Shown: positions 13,331 through 25,583, counted from the stretch's first letter. The stretch: 64,000 bases of DNA from Cantharellus purpuraceus (GCA_025174535.1 JALBUN010000045.1:744001-808000); one strand, 5' to 3'. Translations and numbers: made by a program. Notes: generated from the letters alone by a model not told the origin.

Positions 13331-13615
13331 CTATTCTGGTTCTCGGCTCGGATTCGTCGAGAACTTGATAAGATCGGCCAACTCAGAGTATCCATCGCGA
13401 CAGCGTGACAGTATATATATCTCTTTTTCTAATCTACATACTAGGAGGCGTCTGAGATCATCCCTGTTATATGGAACAGGCACCCCGGAAGAAGCAGACT
13501 TTGTGAATCGCTTGCACAAGTAATACCCTTCATCCACTTTTGGACATAAGACAGGGCATGGATTAAATTTATACCCCTGAACGAACGTTGCTGCGTCAAG
13601 CGGCATACGAAGCAT
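13331..13615 (-). pseudogene. Possible exon or gene fragment, unknown
   Basis: A 94-codon ATG-initiated frame with ordinary-looking protein composition, including VQGYKFNPCPVLCPKVDEGY and a region rich in charged residues near RLEKEIYILSRC. Just downstream in another frame lie splice-like junctions (CAG before gtacac, then cag at about 13212), suggesting more exons. No start-to-stop model could be closed and no family is recognised. It may be the remains of a gene in this otherwise empty region. Confidence 0.25.
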
Positions 13616-15859
13616 TAAAACCAGCTATGGCTGCGGTTCAGAAATACTAGAGATGACGCGAGGATGTGTATCATTTGAAGAATACTCAGGGCGAAATTCT
13701 TTGGGGATAGGGGCAGAAAGTTTTTAAGAAGACTGAGGCAAGCCCAAGGTTCAAGAAGTCCCTATGAACGTTTGATTTTGAACGGCGCGGGGAACGATGT
13801 ACAGAGAGCTCATACATGAGGACGATCATAAATTTGGAAGACGTGTGCAGAATCTTGGCCAAGCAACTGCATAATAAATATTACATTGCAAAGACGAAGC
13901 AAGGGAAACATACATTACACAGAAAATAAAAAACAATCACGAGACAAGAAGGAATATAACTTACCTAATGGTACGGCGTAAGGCCCAGCGAATACGAGGC
14001 ACATTTTGATAATCTGAATAGTCCATATAGAGACTCAACTATGCCTTGCAGACTCGAGCAGCTCTTCATATCCGAAATTGAGCGTCCTAGAAGTACCATG
14101 ACAAGAGGGGTGGAGTAGCGGATGGCCCGCATTGAAGATGATAAGGGTATGCACATGCCGAAAGTGAGAGGTAATTGTGAACGGGTCGAGGTCAACTGAA
14201 GAAGGAAACTCTATAAGAGGATACAAGTACAGTACGGGTAATAAGCGGATCCAGGACGGTTCGTCTGTCTTCCTCGGAGAACGACTGGAAGTCATGGCAA
14301 GTTGGAACAACCAGAAGAAGCCCGAGCTACCTCAGTGCCAATTATAATGTATGGCGAAACAGGGTAGAATATTAGAAACGGCTTGCGGTAGATGAGATTC
14401 TCTTGTACAGTCTATTAGATACACCATTGAGTCTACAATTGTGCTGACAGTACTGGTCACGTACACTGAGTGGAGCTCTGTGATATTGACGCGGGTCATC
14501 TGTAAGGAATAGATGTTGTGTTGTTCCTAGGATCATCCTTTGGAGTAAGTCGAAATGCATTTTTGCCGTAGATAAGCGCCTCTTTGTTCCATGGAACTGT
14601 AGAGTGGAGATTTGGTGCTAGTCCAGGAAGTCCTGAGTGCCGCCCCGTTAAGAGATGCACTCCCCAGTCATCAAGAAATATGAGACCAAATTACACAATT
14701 CGTAGTTGACGAGAGAAAAATGCAATCGTCTGACCAGCTCAGTCGGATGCTGACATTCGACATTAGTACGAAATGACCTCATAGGAAAGGGAGGGAGGGG
14801 GTGTCTGAGCGTGTTGTATTGTTGACGGTTGATGACAAGACGCGACAGAACAAATACCATGGTAGGAAGTGATCAAGAGCTTATTGGCGACACTGGCAAT
14901 ACAGGGCCACATCGAGTTGTGACTGAGAGGTCACTATAGCACGTCGCCAACAAACCTGCCACAGGCAATCCAGACGTGAAATATTCCAACGCACCAGACA
15001 GTAGAGTTGGTCGTGTCACATATGGCTCGCGCATTATAGTGGCGGAATCATGGATCCCCGAAGCAAGTGGTGACAATAATCTTCAAGCTAGGAAGAAGGC
15101 TTCAGTCACACTGACATATGCCCATGGCATAAGACGAAGTGGTCCTCAGTGGTGATGAATTAAGTGAATATCCAGGTTCAAAAGAAGACTAGAGCCTTGG
15201 GGGTAGGACTGAGACCGATGCGGATAATCAGGAGCCAGGCCGACAATTTACTTGATAGTCCATCTGTAGAGGAGGAGATACGACGGTGGCGTGAGGCCAG
15301 AAAAGCGATTTGAAACCGGCCAGGCTGAGAATAGAAGGGACTATTCACTTCAGGCGCAACAAAGTTGTGTAATGTTAATGATCAAAAGACATCAGCACAG
15401 TTTCAGCGCTGGCGGTCTCTGAGTATCTTTAGGCTTCCGTGTCTTCGTTTCTAGTCACCGTGCTGTCGCATTAGACCTGTCTGCGTCTCTGAATTGAATC
15501 GGATAACTCACCCGATATCACTGGCCAGGCTACAGCAAGGGGTGCTAGACCTCCATAGACCCCAACAGCTGCCACAACGATGACTCTTCTTGTACATTAC
15601 TACTGTAACCTCTCGTTGACTTAGCGTGCTCTTATGGACTGGCCGTCTTCTCATAGTTCACTGTGCTCGACTCAATCTCAACAGCATAGTGTAAGTACGT
15701 ACCAGAGAGACGCGCGCGACTTTGCTCCAGCATAATTTCACCAGTCTGTTTACTGACCAAAGTTGTTCGTTTATATTGTAAAGCTTAGCATCACATCACG
15801 AGTCCAATAACTTACCTGCTTTGTCAGCATCAGCCAACACAAAACCTCCCCTCAAGTAC

Positions 15860-18127
15860 ATGGACATATCCAATGATGAACGCACTAGTATTGCTCCACC
15901 CACTATAGAGCAGGCTCCCAGTGGCATTGCGACAGCACTTCCACAATGCAAGCACAAAACGAAGAGGGCTAGAGAGGCCGCTACGCAAGATGGCGCAGCA
16001 ACGTCTGAAAAAAGACGGATGAAGAAGAAAAGGCGGAACAGCGATGGCACGGCACTGACCGTCGAAAGTGGCATTGACCCTTCCTCAGTGGTTTCTGCAG
16101 CAGGAGCCGTAGTGAAAGAGAAGAAAAAGGAGAAACAGAAAAGCAAGAAACGGAAGGCCACAGTTGTACCGTGTGAAGAGTCTGGTGTTACAAACAATGG
16201 ACTCGATTTCGCGTCGATGATGAGCGATTCGGTCAATGCTGCTGATTCCGAGTCTACCGTCGCCGACCTGCGCCTGGGGCCGTCGGAGCGCGACTCCGTG
16301 ACACCGATCAATAGCAACGACGACATCCTCCGTGCCTTTCAATCATTAGATTTCTCTCGCCTAGCGGGTGTGCTTCGAAATCTAGAGCTGCCTTCCGCCG
16401 GCGTCGATCTGAACACGGGTGACAGTCCATTTGCAGCCCTCCTTGACCCAAATCCCCCCACAGACGATCAAATAACCAGCACGAGCACGGACACGAGGAC
16501 TCACCCGGTAGCATTCACGCATGCCCCTGTATCTACATCTTCAGCACCCCCTCGCAAAACCAAACGCGTCGTTGTGGCTCAGCAACATCCCAAACCATCC
16601 AGTTCAACCCCCAAGACGACTCCAAACATTCCAGCTGTCGGATCATCGGTCGCCAACCTTGAGCATGCTGAGATGCTTGCGACGAAATGGCTCAGTACCG
16701 CGAAGCTGAAGGAACTCGTGGAGACGGAAGGTATAATAGTCCCAATTGGTCTGGCACCTGCCTCACCCGCTCTGCTTGCAGGACTGGTCTATAAAAAGGG
16801 AAAATTCTCTGTAATAGAACAACAAGCTCTCAAAACGGCTGTAGAAAACTATCGAGTGGTATGGTATACAAAGAGTACAATCAGCCCCTTGCTAAGCACT
16901 ATCCGCTTTGCCAGAATTGTGGGCTGTCACATGAACAACTCCTGGAGGTCATATTTTCGAAATCAAAGGAATTACATGGCAGTTTTTGGTCCGAGATCAG
17001 TAAGTGATATTCTGTGCGGCTTGTTTCCCCACTGATGTTGTCTTGGCAGCTGCTTCAGTGCCAGAACGCCCTCTTATGGCTGTGTACCATCACATTCACC
17101 GCGCTTATGACCCTATGGGGCTTCAAGGCAAGTGGACAAAGGAGGAGGACGAGGCTCTCATCAGGTGATTTACTACATAGGCTCTGGCTCTTTCCAACTT
17201 GATGTAGCTGATCCAACGCCGCCTGTACAGTGCTGTGACTGACCTTGGTCAGGCGTGGCAGAAAGTCAAGGATAGAGTGGGGCGGCCCGCGCAAGACTGC
17301 AGAGACCGATGGAGAAACCACCTCGCTAATCGTTCAGAGCGGCAGCGAGGTAAAATGTTCACGATTTTCCTGTGTGGTATGGTCGTGACTTACACATCCG
17401 GCCATAAGGACCCTGGTCGCAGGAAGAGGAAGAAGAGTTGATTCGCATCGTTCTAGAGCTCACGACAGAGCAAGGGAAGAGCGCTGACAACGATATCTTC
17501 TGGGGTATAGTTTGTCAACGTATGGGACACAAGCGAGGCAGGCAGCAGTGTCGAATGAAGTGGTCAGTCCTGCTTTGACTACATTGCTTACCTACTGAGG
17601 TCTGCGCTGTAGGACCGACTCACTGAACAAGAGAGTGAAGAGCGGGGGCGAGAATCCTAAGTGGAGCACGCAAGATACTTATATACTTTTGCACAAGTAT
17701 GTTGATCAACACTGATCATCAACAAGATCTGACGGTATCGCCACAGACTCGCGTCGCTGCACGTCCGGGACGACTCGGAGATCGACTGGAAGATCCTTGG
17801 TGACGAAGACTGGAACTTATGGAGCGCCCATGTCATACAGCGACAGTGGCGCAGACTCACAAAGACCGTCAAAGGATACGAGGAGATGACGTTTCAAGGT
17901 TCATCCCGCGCCCTAAAATTATTTTTTTCGTTGCGGCTCATGCAAATATTACAGAAATCGTTCAGATCCTGAAGCAAGAATGTACACATCCAGACGCATC
18001 CACACGCCTCGTGCCGAAGAGGCCAAGAAGACGGTCCAAATCACCGAAGAAACCGCCCAAAAGTGCTCCTATAATCGAAGACGACAAGTGGGACAATGAG
18101 AGATGGGAGTCGGAGGAGCAGAACTGA
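15860..18127 (+). CDS. REB1: Myb-domain DNA-binding protein, Reb1/TTF1-like
   Basis: Nuclear factor resembling fungal Reb1 and animal TTF-1, which bind rDNA terminators and promoters to stop RNA polymerase I and replication forks. Seven exons. The first exon encodes a basic, Lys/Ser-rich N-terminal half. The following exons encode tandem Myb/SANT repeats: GKWTKEEDEALI with QAWQKVKDRVGRPAQDCRDRW, then GPWSQEEEEELIRIVLEL with GHKRGRQQCRMKW, then WSTQDTYILLHKLASLH with VIQRQWRRL. The conserved Trp spacing and the short basic linkers are intact. The C-terminus is a basic RPRRRSKSPKK tail. All introns are GT-AG and join without stops. The first ATG is at 15860, but an upstream exon ending before 15826 is possible because a good acceptor lies there. 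Confidence 0.82.
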
Positions 18128-18937
18128 GTTTGGCTAATGTGAGGAGCGATTGGGCAGCTTAAAACTACAGAGTCGTGTTGTCGTGGCTCATATATACGTG
18201 ACTCGGTAACCGCCCCCGTTTGGCCAGCAGGAAAGGAGATGAATGGGCCAGCACGTCATTTGCGTACGATGCCCAGTTTTATGCCTCGCCACCTCGCAGC
18301 CGCCAGACTGATGCCCAAGCAACTCAACAAGAACCCTGCGAATCTATCACGAGCCCGGGTTGTTTTCTTTGGTTGCACGTCGTTGCAGGTAAAATGACTC
18401 TGGAGCTCACCTGAAGAACGCTACTCGCGAAATGGAGCGCTCCTCCAGAGGAGTACGGGATGAAGCAAATATGGATCTAAGTACTGCAGGTGTTACGGGG
18501 ATCTTTCTTGATGAGTCTGGCGGTGTAGGAGAGATGCCCCGACCGTTGCTTGATACTGACATTCGAGTTCAGTTAATTCAGTGTGCTGATGCCGCTGACT
18601 AATATTAGCATGAGAGGAGCGCGGCAGTAAATGCTGGTATTCTCCACAAGTAGGTATATTTATTTCATTTGAGCTTCCCAAACGGAAAGTTCCCCTTAAA
18701 GCGGGGTCATCGCTTTGAGGCTATTACTTATCCACGGAACGGGGGTTGTCTGAGTACTACCACTGAGGGTGCACGCATCTTTGATAGGCTAGACCAACGC
18801 GACGAGGTTGGGAAGGCACAAGCGGTGTCGCAATAAGCACACTTGCATGCAAACGCGCCAAGTACGTTGTCCACAATGCTGCGCGGGTGACCACATGGAA
18901 CGATCAAATCCATCAGCTCCGGAAGGGGGGCGACACA
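18128..18937. other. Intergenic region, nothing recognised
   Basis: About 810 bp between the Reb1-like stop and the ureF stop. No frame over 65 codons with protein-like content, no tRNA and no clear repeat. It must hold both 3' ends of the convergent neighbours. Confidence 0.5.
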
Positions 18938-19866
18938 CTAGCTGTTGAACATGCGCGAGTGTTGCAAATCATGTCTCGCTGCAAGAATCTCTCCCAGAGG
19001 CCATGTGTTTGCCGGGCCGTCGACGGTCGTTGCGAGGTCATTCGGCGTGGTCGTCGCCCCGGTGCTCCCCGAGACGGTGACGCCTGTGCGGATGTGGCAG
19101 CACGCTGTCATTTGGGACTCGACGAGTGGCCGGATGGCGTGCAGAAGGAGCTGTTGGGCGGCGTAAGGGCCGATGGCGTTCATGCGGATGGCAGCTGATA
19201 ACAATGCACGGGCATGTAGGAAGAGGTGGAGATGTTGACTGCGCTCTGGGGGGGGAGGGACGTTAAGCTAGGTAGCCAGATGGGGCGTGTATATCACTGA
19301 CCTACTGAGAGGCCGAGAACGCCTGTGAGCACGCCCCAGCAGACGGGGAGATAGCCATGGGTGGTGTCTCGACGAATGTCCAGCTTTATATGGTGGATGA
19401 ACGAGGAAATGGCGGACCACCGCTTGTCGTCGCTTTCGTTGGATTCCAGCCACGACGGGCGAGAAAACCCTTTCGCGAACAGAGTCAACAGCGCCACGCC
19501 TTGAGCCTTGGACGCTCGTCTGGCTACATGGTTGAGAGTCATGGCATCGTACAACGCGTCCAGCTGCATGAGCTGTGCACGACATCGGTCGAACGCCGGG
19601 TCCGCATCCTCGCTCCAAGCAGAGAACTCTTGGGACACGGCGACGTGTGCGTCCGTCACGAAAGGCAGGGCGCTGTGGGAGTACGAGTCGAGGCTGTCGC
19701 GTATAAAGTCCATGGTCGTTTCGGTGCTGCCGCCGGAGGTGGCAGAGGACAGGGGAAAGCCATGCTTGACGTACGACTCGAGCCCCGAGGAGGCCACAAA
19801 CGAGCCTGTCGGCAGATTCCCGTCAGATAACAGCAGGAGCATGTAGTGTTCCGTGTCCGTATCCAT
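18938..19866 (-). CDS. ureF: Urease accessory protein UreF
   Basis: Chaperone that, with UreD and UreG, inserts nickel into urease in the cytosol. Two exons (19866-19302 and 19245-18938) with a phase-1 GT-AG intron give about 290 residues, the usual size for the family. The N-terminal signature LLLLSDGNLPTGSFVASSGL matches the UreF LSDxxLPxGxFxxSxGLE pattern. The middle contains LPFVTDAH, and the second exon carries HARALLSAAIRMNAIGPYAA, the second diagnostic block. Its start codon lies only 49 bp from that of ORC5 on the other strand. It implies the fungus has a functional urease pathway, although no other urease gene is in the window. Confidence 0.92.
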
Positions 19867-19886
19867 AACGTCGAAGGCCGCAAGCA

Positions 19887-19896
19887 GTCACGTGAC
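19887..19896. promoter_or_regulatory. GTCACGTGAC palindrome between ureF and ORC5
   Basis: A 10-bp perfect palindrome with the CACGTG core, almost centred in the 49-bp gap between the two divergent start codons. Its symmetry and position make it a candidate shared element for both genes. Confidence 0.5.
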
Positions 19897-19915
19897 CATC
19901 TGCACACTCCTGGGG

Positions 19916-21657
19916 ATGGAGCTGGACTCTTTGGAGAGGACGTACCCCGGAAGACAGGAGCTCCTGTTGCAACTGGCAACGCTCTTCACAACAGCCGCCC
20001 CGCCCTGCATCCACATCCACACGCCGTTCTCGCCGCGGCCAACGGCATCGCTGGTGCGCTCGGTGCTGGATGCCACACACACGCTACACGCGTGCATCCA
20101 CGGCGTCGAGTGTCTCAGCCAACGCCTCTTCTTCGACCGCGTGCTGCAGCTGCTTTCGGGGCGGCACGTCGTCTGGGAAGACGGCTGCGAGTCGTTTGGC
20201 GCGGGCAAGTACGCGGGCAACGTGGATGGGTTCGTGGAGGGCCTACGCGTCGTTGCAAGCGGAAAGGAGCCAGAGACGAAGATGGTGCTGGTGCTTGAGC
20301 GGGCGGAGCGTTTCAAGGACAATCTGCCAGAGTTAATGGTGCCTTTGACGCGGATGGCCGAGCTGGTGAGGTGCGCTCTTCTTGCGCTTTCTTGGCTGAA
20401 CAACGACTAGTCTGGTCTGCCTTTCACCACCCTGTTCATCTCTGAAGCGTCATGGTTTGATCTTCGCCCGCCATATGGCGCCGCCATGGATCCATTTCTC
20501 ATCCAAGTCCCACACCTCGATAGCCAAGGTATATTCCCTTCTATTGACATGGACCAAGGGATGACATGACAGCCAGACACCGTCGCAACACTTGTCTCCC
20601 TCTTTCCCTCGCACGACACGGCATCCATCGCCCCCTACTCACCGCACCTCAAACGCCTCTACGTGCACTACGCGGCAGCACTCTACAGCGTCTGCAGCCC
20701 CTTCCTCGTCGACGAACACGAGCTCGCCTACCTCGCCGCCGCGTGCTGGCCAAACTTTGTGTCGCCCCTCCTCGCAGACTGGCGTGCCTCCGCCGGCGGA
20801 AGCGAGCACGACGCCGCTGCCGCACCGGCGCCGGATCCCGCCGACCTGGCCTACCCCAGCGAGGACGCGCGCATGCGCCTCGTGCGCTACTTTACCCCCT
20901 CCTTCACGCGCGCCCTCGAGACGCTCTACCCGCGCTCGCAGCACGCCGCCGAATGGGCGCGCGAGAACGCGCCGCCGGCCGAGCTGCGGCTGTCGGACCT
21001 CGTGCAGCACGGCGCGCAGACTGCCCATGCGGGTGCCGGTGCGGGTGCCGGTGTGCGGCCGGCGTTGACGACGGTGGGCAAGTACGTGTTGGTGGCGGCG
21101 TTTTTGGCGAGTTTCAATCCTGCCAAGAGTGATGCGCGGCTGGTGGGGCGGGCGCCGGATGAGCGGGGGAAGAAGAGGCGTGGTGGGGGGGCGCGGAAGG
21201 TGCGTGGGGGCGGGAGGGCCAAGGTGTGTTGGTGCTGGCGTGTTCTGAGGGGCTGCTGATGGGGTTGGTGCCAGGTGCCGCAGAGGCTGTTGGGTCCGGC
21301 GGCGTTCCCGTTGGATAGACTGATGGCGATTCTGGGGTCGCTTATGGAGGAACACGACGAGGGTGTTCCCAAGCTGGGCGGGGACGATGATGATGAGCTG
21401 GAGAAGGACACTGAGATGGCTGTGGGACAGATGCAGGTGTCGGCCACCGTGCGTTTCCTTTGCTGCCGCTGTGGGCTCGGGCTGACTGCCATTAGATATC
21501 GGAACTGGTGGCGATGCGGCTGCTGCATCGCACGACACCGGCGGACAGACTGGACGGCCCGCCGGCGTTCAAGTGCGGTATATCGCACGCGCGGGCGTTT
21601 GAGCTGGCGCGGGAGGTGGGGATGGGGAGTCTGGCAGACCTCATGTGGGACCTGTGA
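19916..21657 (+). CDS. ORC5: Origin recognition complex subunit 5
   Basis: Subunit of the six-protein complex that marks replication origins and loads the MCM helicase. Five exons (19916-20365, 20411-20528, 20577-21199, 21275-21448, 21496-21657) give 508 residues. The N-terminal AAA+-like region begins LERTYPGRQELLLQLATL; the Walker A site is degenerate (HIHTPFSPRPTASLVRSVL lacks a GKT), unlike yeast and human Orc5. KMVLVLERAERF fits the Walker B position. The C-terminal hallmark GKYVLVAAFLASFNPAKSDA followed by RLVGRAP is intact. An Ala/Gly run just before it (AGAGAGAG) looks like GC-driven repeat expansion. Confidence 0.92.
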
Positions 21658-21694
21658 AAAGGGCGGCACCTTGTGGGCGGGAGGGCGGTGTGGA

Positions 21695-21702
21695 TCACGT
21701 GA
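21695..21702. promoter_or_regulatory. TCACGTGA palindrome upstream of the AFG1-like gene
   Basis: Same octamer as in three other promoters here, 30 bp before the AFG1-like ATG in a 74-bp intergenic gap. Confidence 0.45.
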
Positions 21703-21731
21703 TTTACTTTCTTTGATACTACTACTACTAC

Positions 21732-23641
21732 ATGGCTCTGAGGTCGGCGGGTGCCTCAGGAGGGAGGCTCCTCGGAGGAGCCGTTGCGCGACGCTGTGTT
21801 GTTGTGCGGTACTCGAGCAGCGCATCGCCGTGTCGTCGGACGGAGCACGCCTTGACGTCTGCGCACACCACGACGGCGAGTCTGGGCCGGCAGCAGCGCT
21901 CCGAGTATGCTCATCGCGGTGCGTGGTTAACCCGGCCCTGTGAGACTGCAAACGCACTGAGAAGGGGGGGGTTAGACGTGACCCCTAGATCCCGATACCA
22001 CGAGCTGGTGGCGCACGGCACGCTGCGCAACGACGCCCACCAAGATCATATCATTAACAAGCTGCAGGCGCTACATGACCGGCTCACAACCTACGACACG
22101 CCCCTCATACCGCCCCCCGCCCCGCCGTCCCTCGTAAGCCCAAACCCCCACACGCCACCGCTCACTCACATCCCTTCCTCCAGCTACACCGGCTGCTCCA
22201 GCGTGACCCCTCCCCCGAGCCCCCATTGCCCCCCCCGGCGGCCCCGCGGGGGCTGTACCTCTACGGCGACGTGGGCACCGGAAAGAGCATGCTCATGGAC
22301 CTCTTCTACGACACCCTCCCGCGCACCACCCGGCGGAAGCGCCGTGCGCACTTTCACGCGTTCATGATCGACGTGCACAAGCGCGTGCACGCCGTCAAGG
22401 CGGCGGCGGGGCGCGCGGGGCTGGTAGACCCCATCCTGCCCGTGGCGCGGGACCTGGCCAACGAGGCGAGCGTGCTGTGTTTTGACGAGTTTCAGGTTCG
22501 TCATGGTGGCGGCGGCGTGTGGTGTACCGTGTGATGGGCTGTTTGCAGGTGACGGATATCGTAGATGCGATGATACTGCGACGGCTGTTTGAGTGTTTGC
22601 TGAGGTTTGGCGTGGTGTGTGTTATGACGTCCAAGTGGGTTTTGCCTGCACTGGCCGTCCGCTGTCGGGCTCATCGCTGTGTGCAGCCGACATCCGGATG
22701 ATCTCTACAAAAACGGGATCCAGCGGTCGAGCTTCATACCCTGCATAGAACTGATCAAGGCCCGTTTTGATGTTACTGACCTGGACTCTGGCACAGGTGT
22801 GCGGTGCGGTGGAACAGGCTGTTTCACTCCTGACCTTCTGGGACAGATTACCGGAGAATACCACGTGCACTGTCGCACGTGTACTACCATCCGCTGACGG
22901 CCGAGAACACGATGGAGATGGACAAGCTGTTCGAGGCGATGGCAGGGGGTGGGCCCGTCGTGCGGGACCGTCAGCTCAAGGTGTGGGGCCGCAGCCTCAC
23001 TGTTCCGGAAAGCGCGGGCACGGTCGCCAGGTTTACGTTTGCGGAGCTGTGCGGACATGCGCTGAGTGCGGCGGACTATATCGAGTTGACGCGGGCCTTC
23101 CATACGATATTTTTGCTGGGTGTGCCCAAGATGGATCTGAGTCACAAGGATAAGGTGTGTGGGGGGAGAAGAGGGACGGTTGGGTGACTGACGTGTTTGC
23201 AGGCACGGCGGTTTATCACGTTTATAGATGGTGAGTGGGGGAGACTGGATATGGGGAGGTGCTGACGCGGCTGGTGCTCAGCGTGCTACGAGAGCAAGGT
23301 ACGGTCGGTGTGGGGGATGCTGGGGAATGCCGAGCTGACACTGGGGCCGCAGACGAAGCTGTTGACCACGTCCGAGGTGCCGATACACCAGGTGTTCTCG
23401 GACGATGGGTGGTCGGTGCCCATGTCGGACCACCAGCGGAGCGTGATGGACGATCTGGTGCGTGGCGGGCCTTGTGCGCGTGTGCGCGCGTCTGAGCGGT
23501 GTGCAGGGACTCTCGGGGGACGTGGGGACGAGCAGCATGTTTACGGGGGAGGAGGAGGTGTTTGCGTTTGCGCGTGCGTGTTCGCGGCTGGTGCAGATGG
23601 GGACGCAGGAGTGGGCAGAGTCGACGGGGGGCGGAGTTTGA
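21732..23641 (+). CDS. AFG1: AFG1/LACE1-family mitochondrial ATPase
   Basis: AAA-type P-loop ATPase implicated in quality control of respiratory-chain proteins on the mitochondrial inner membrane. Ten short exons. The first 30 residues are Arg/Ser/Ala-rich without acids (ending VVRYSSS), fitting a matrix-targeting presequence. Walker A is [20 protein letters not shown] and Walker B is [20 protein letters not shown], followed by [18 protein letters not shown] and [15 protein letters not shown], all classic AFG1 blocks. Later segments include [15 protein letters not shown], the [19 protein letters not shown] block and [17 protein letters not shown]. The stop is 53 bp before LSM3. All introns are GT-AG and about 45-60 nt. 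Confidence 0.92.
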
Positions 23642-23694
23642 ACCAGGGTGGATGTACAGTTGCACGAAACACGCTCCCGCCACCTTGTTTCTGA

Positions 23695-24160
23695 ATGGCT
23701 GACGCGCCGAGCTCGGGCGTGCAGGAACCCTTTGACCTCATACGGCTGTCGCTGAGTGAACGTGTGTTTGTGAAGCTGCGGGGGGACCGGGAGCTGTCTG
23801 GCGTGCTGCATGTGCGTGTGCGTGTGCGGCGACGGGGCGCGCGGCTGACGGACGGGGTTGCAGGCGTACGACGGACATATGAATCTGATCCTGAGCGACG
23901 TGGAGGAGACGATTATGGTGGTGGATGTGCCGGAGGGTGCGCCAGAGACGCAGGGCACGGTGCGGGTGAGTGCGCGCGGGGGCGCTGCAGGCTGACGGGG
24001 GCGCTGACGGGGGACGACGGGAGCAGGTCGCGAAAAGGAGCGTGGAGATGCTGTTTGTCCGGGGCGACGGTGTCATTCTGGTGCGTCTCTCTGCGCGCAA
24101 GCGCGTGTGTGTGCTGACTCTGCGCAGGTGTCGCCTGGCTCGCGGGGCGGGGGAGGATGA
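23695..24160 (+). CDS. LSM3: U6 snRNA-associated Sm-like protein LSm3
   Basis: Member of the LSm2-8 ring that binds the U6 snRNA 3' end and the LSm1-7 ring that promotes mRNA decapping. Four exons (23695-23811, 23864-23965, 24027-24080, 24128-24160) give 101 residues, almost the same length as human LSm3. Sm1 motif: [40 protein letters not shown] with the conserved Asp and Asn. Sm2 motif: [18 protein letters not shown] with the RGDGV signature. It is packed between the AFG1-like gene (53 bp) and the next gene (97 bp), so its promoter must be very short or overlap the AFG1 3' end. Confidence 0.95.
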
Positions 24161-24257
24161 GCACTGGACGGGATGTGATTGGATTGTAGTTTTTGCGCAT
24201 AATATATACACAGCTGCAGCTGTAGCATGACATAAGCGACGCTGATGAGCCCGCGAC

Positions 24258-24732
24258 ATGGTCAACAGCATACCCTCCACCGAACGCAGCTTCCCCGCCC
24301 CGCCCCCGCCTGGCCCCGCCCACTACGAGGCCCGCCGCGCGCTCTGGCTGGCGCCCCCGCCGCCCCACACCCAGCCCGCCCACGCCACCGACGCCGTCAT
24401 GCCCCCGCCCCCGCCCTCCACCTCCACCTCGCGCGCCAAACTCGAGGCGCTGCTCGGGCAGGAATCCAGGGCCGCCGACGACGCCGTGTGGAACGCCGGC
24501 CTGCGCAGCGTGTGGAGGGGGCTCCTCGGCGGGGGCAGGCTGCGGCGGCGCCTCCCGCTCGCCATGGTGGCAAGTGTCGTGCAGCAGTGGGCCGCGTGTG
24601 CCGTGTGTTGACGGACCCTCACTGCAGATCCAGATCCTAAAGGCGGGGTGGCAGCGCGACGGGACGTGGGCCGCGGCCGCTGTCGCCGGCCCACCCTCGC
24701 CCGTGCCACCGCTGCCAGACAGCAACGTGTAG
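24258..24732 (+). CDS. Gag1-like clamp (DUF4050) domain protein
   Basis: Small protein of a family conserved in fungi, with no established enzymatic role. Two exons (24258-24569, 24628-24732) give 138 residues. The N-terminus has a Pro-rich ARRALWLAPPPP segment typical of basidiomycete members, then KLEALLGQESRAADDAVWNA and the core VWRGLLGGGRLRRRLPLAMV, completed in exon 2 by IQILKAGWQRDGTW. Keeping the conserved V before IQIL requires a GC donor (gcaagt at 24570); a weaker GT donor three bases earlier would drop that residue and keep the frame. It is convergent with MIX23, with 61 bp between stops. Confidence 0.75.
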
Positions 24733-24793
24733 CAACTTGGCACACTCTCTATATGTACAACGACCCCCGACCATGTATAGATTATGTACAGCT

Positions 24794-25583
24794 TCATCCT
24801 GACAATGCCGCATCCCGCGCCTCGCCATCCGTCCGTGGCGGCTCAAAGTATTTGCAATGTGTCCGAAACGCTAGACACGCCACGGTTATGCCCTGTACAC
24901 ACGCCAGATCTGGGCACGCACCCTCGAGAGACCGCAGCCGCACGATCCGCTCCACCGTCAGCTCGTTATGGATCTGGTTCCGCTGCAGACGGCGCTGTTG
25001 GGCACAGGGCATGCCTCGGTGTACGGAGGGACGGCGCACCTTGACTTCCTCCGCGTACAGCGCAGCGTCGCGTCCCCTCCGCCGCGCATCGTCATCGTCC
25101 GCGCCAGACTCGGCGCGCTTCTGCTCCATGCCGCGATCGACCACGTCCACGCAGTAGTGCACAATCTCTGTGCGCGCCTTCCATCCCGCTGGCCAGGGCA
25201 TCGTGAGAAGCGCGTCTGCCAGGCACACACACACGCACGCACGCACCGACGAGCTGACTCCAAAAGTACGCGCAGGCCTCGTTCTGCATCGCCCCCTCCG
25301 CACCACCACCACCCCCGCCGCCGCCGCTCCCCGATCCTCCCGCCCGCTGTCGGTCCCGGAACTGCGCCATGTTGCGGTTAAGACGCATGGTGACGGTGTC
25401 GTCGAGCCTGCGGTGCTCTTTCATGAGATCTGCATTGTATAAGCATGGGCCCAGATGAACATGACGTTATTTGCCTTTGAAGAGGGAGAGGTTGTGGCAT
25501 GTGGATGCTGTGACTCGCACGAGTTGGGGCGAGGGGGGGGTCTGCAAGGCTTGTGAGCCCAACGGCGGTGAGCGAGACGGCAT
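24794..25583 (-). CDS. MIX23: MIX23 / caffeine-induced death protein Cid2 homologue
   Basis: Small mitochondrial intermembrane-space protein related to human CCDC58 and S. pombe Cid2. Five exons (25583-25475, 25429-25247, 25188-25040, 24994-24922, 24870-24794) give about 196 residues. Signatures: CHNLSLFK-DLMKEHRRLDDT with TMRLNR, the CAYFWSQLV helix, GWKARTEIVHYCVDVVDRG, and the C-terminal RNQIHNELTVERIVRLRSLE followed by AFRTHCKYFEPP. The first intron requires a GC donor (gcaaat), because only that junction yields FKDLMKEH. A poly-Gly/Ser expansion (residues GGSGSGGGGGGGG) interrupts helix 1. It lies 179 bp downstream of RRP42 on the same strand. Confidence 0.82.

Larger units (their letters stand above)
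10353..15859. other. 5.5-kb gene-poor stretch
   Basis: No open frame longer than about 150 codons and none with a recognisable domain on either strand. The composition is more AT-rich than the flanks. It contains nested inverted repeats at 12701-12774 and one protein-like fragment at 13331-13615. It could hold promoters, non-coding transcripts or worn remnants of genes or mobile DNA; nothing in the sequence decides between these. Confidence 0.5.

Noticed and set aside
20639..24797. Long antisense open frames (up to about 340 codons) opposite ORC5, AFG1 and the Gag1-clamp gene
   Set aside because: They are low-complexity Arg/Pro/Ala/Ser frames created by the high GC of real exons; no domains, and they overlap well-supported genes.
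25216..25246. A 31-nt intron in MIX23 made of GTGC/GT repeats
   Set aside because: It would contain no adenosine except in the acceptor, so no branch point. Extending to the acceptor at 25189 gives a 58-nt intron, keeps the frame and yields LVAGWKARTEIVHYC, which fits the family better.
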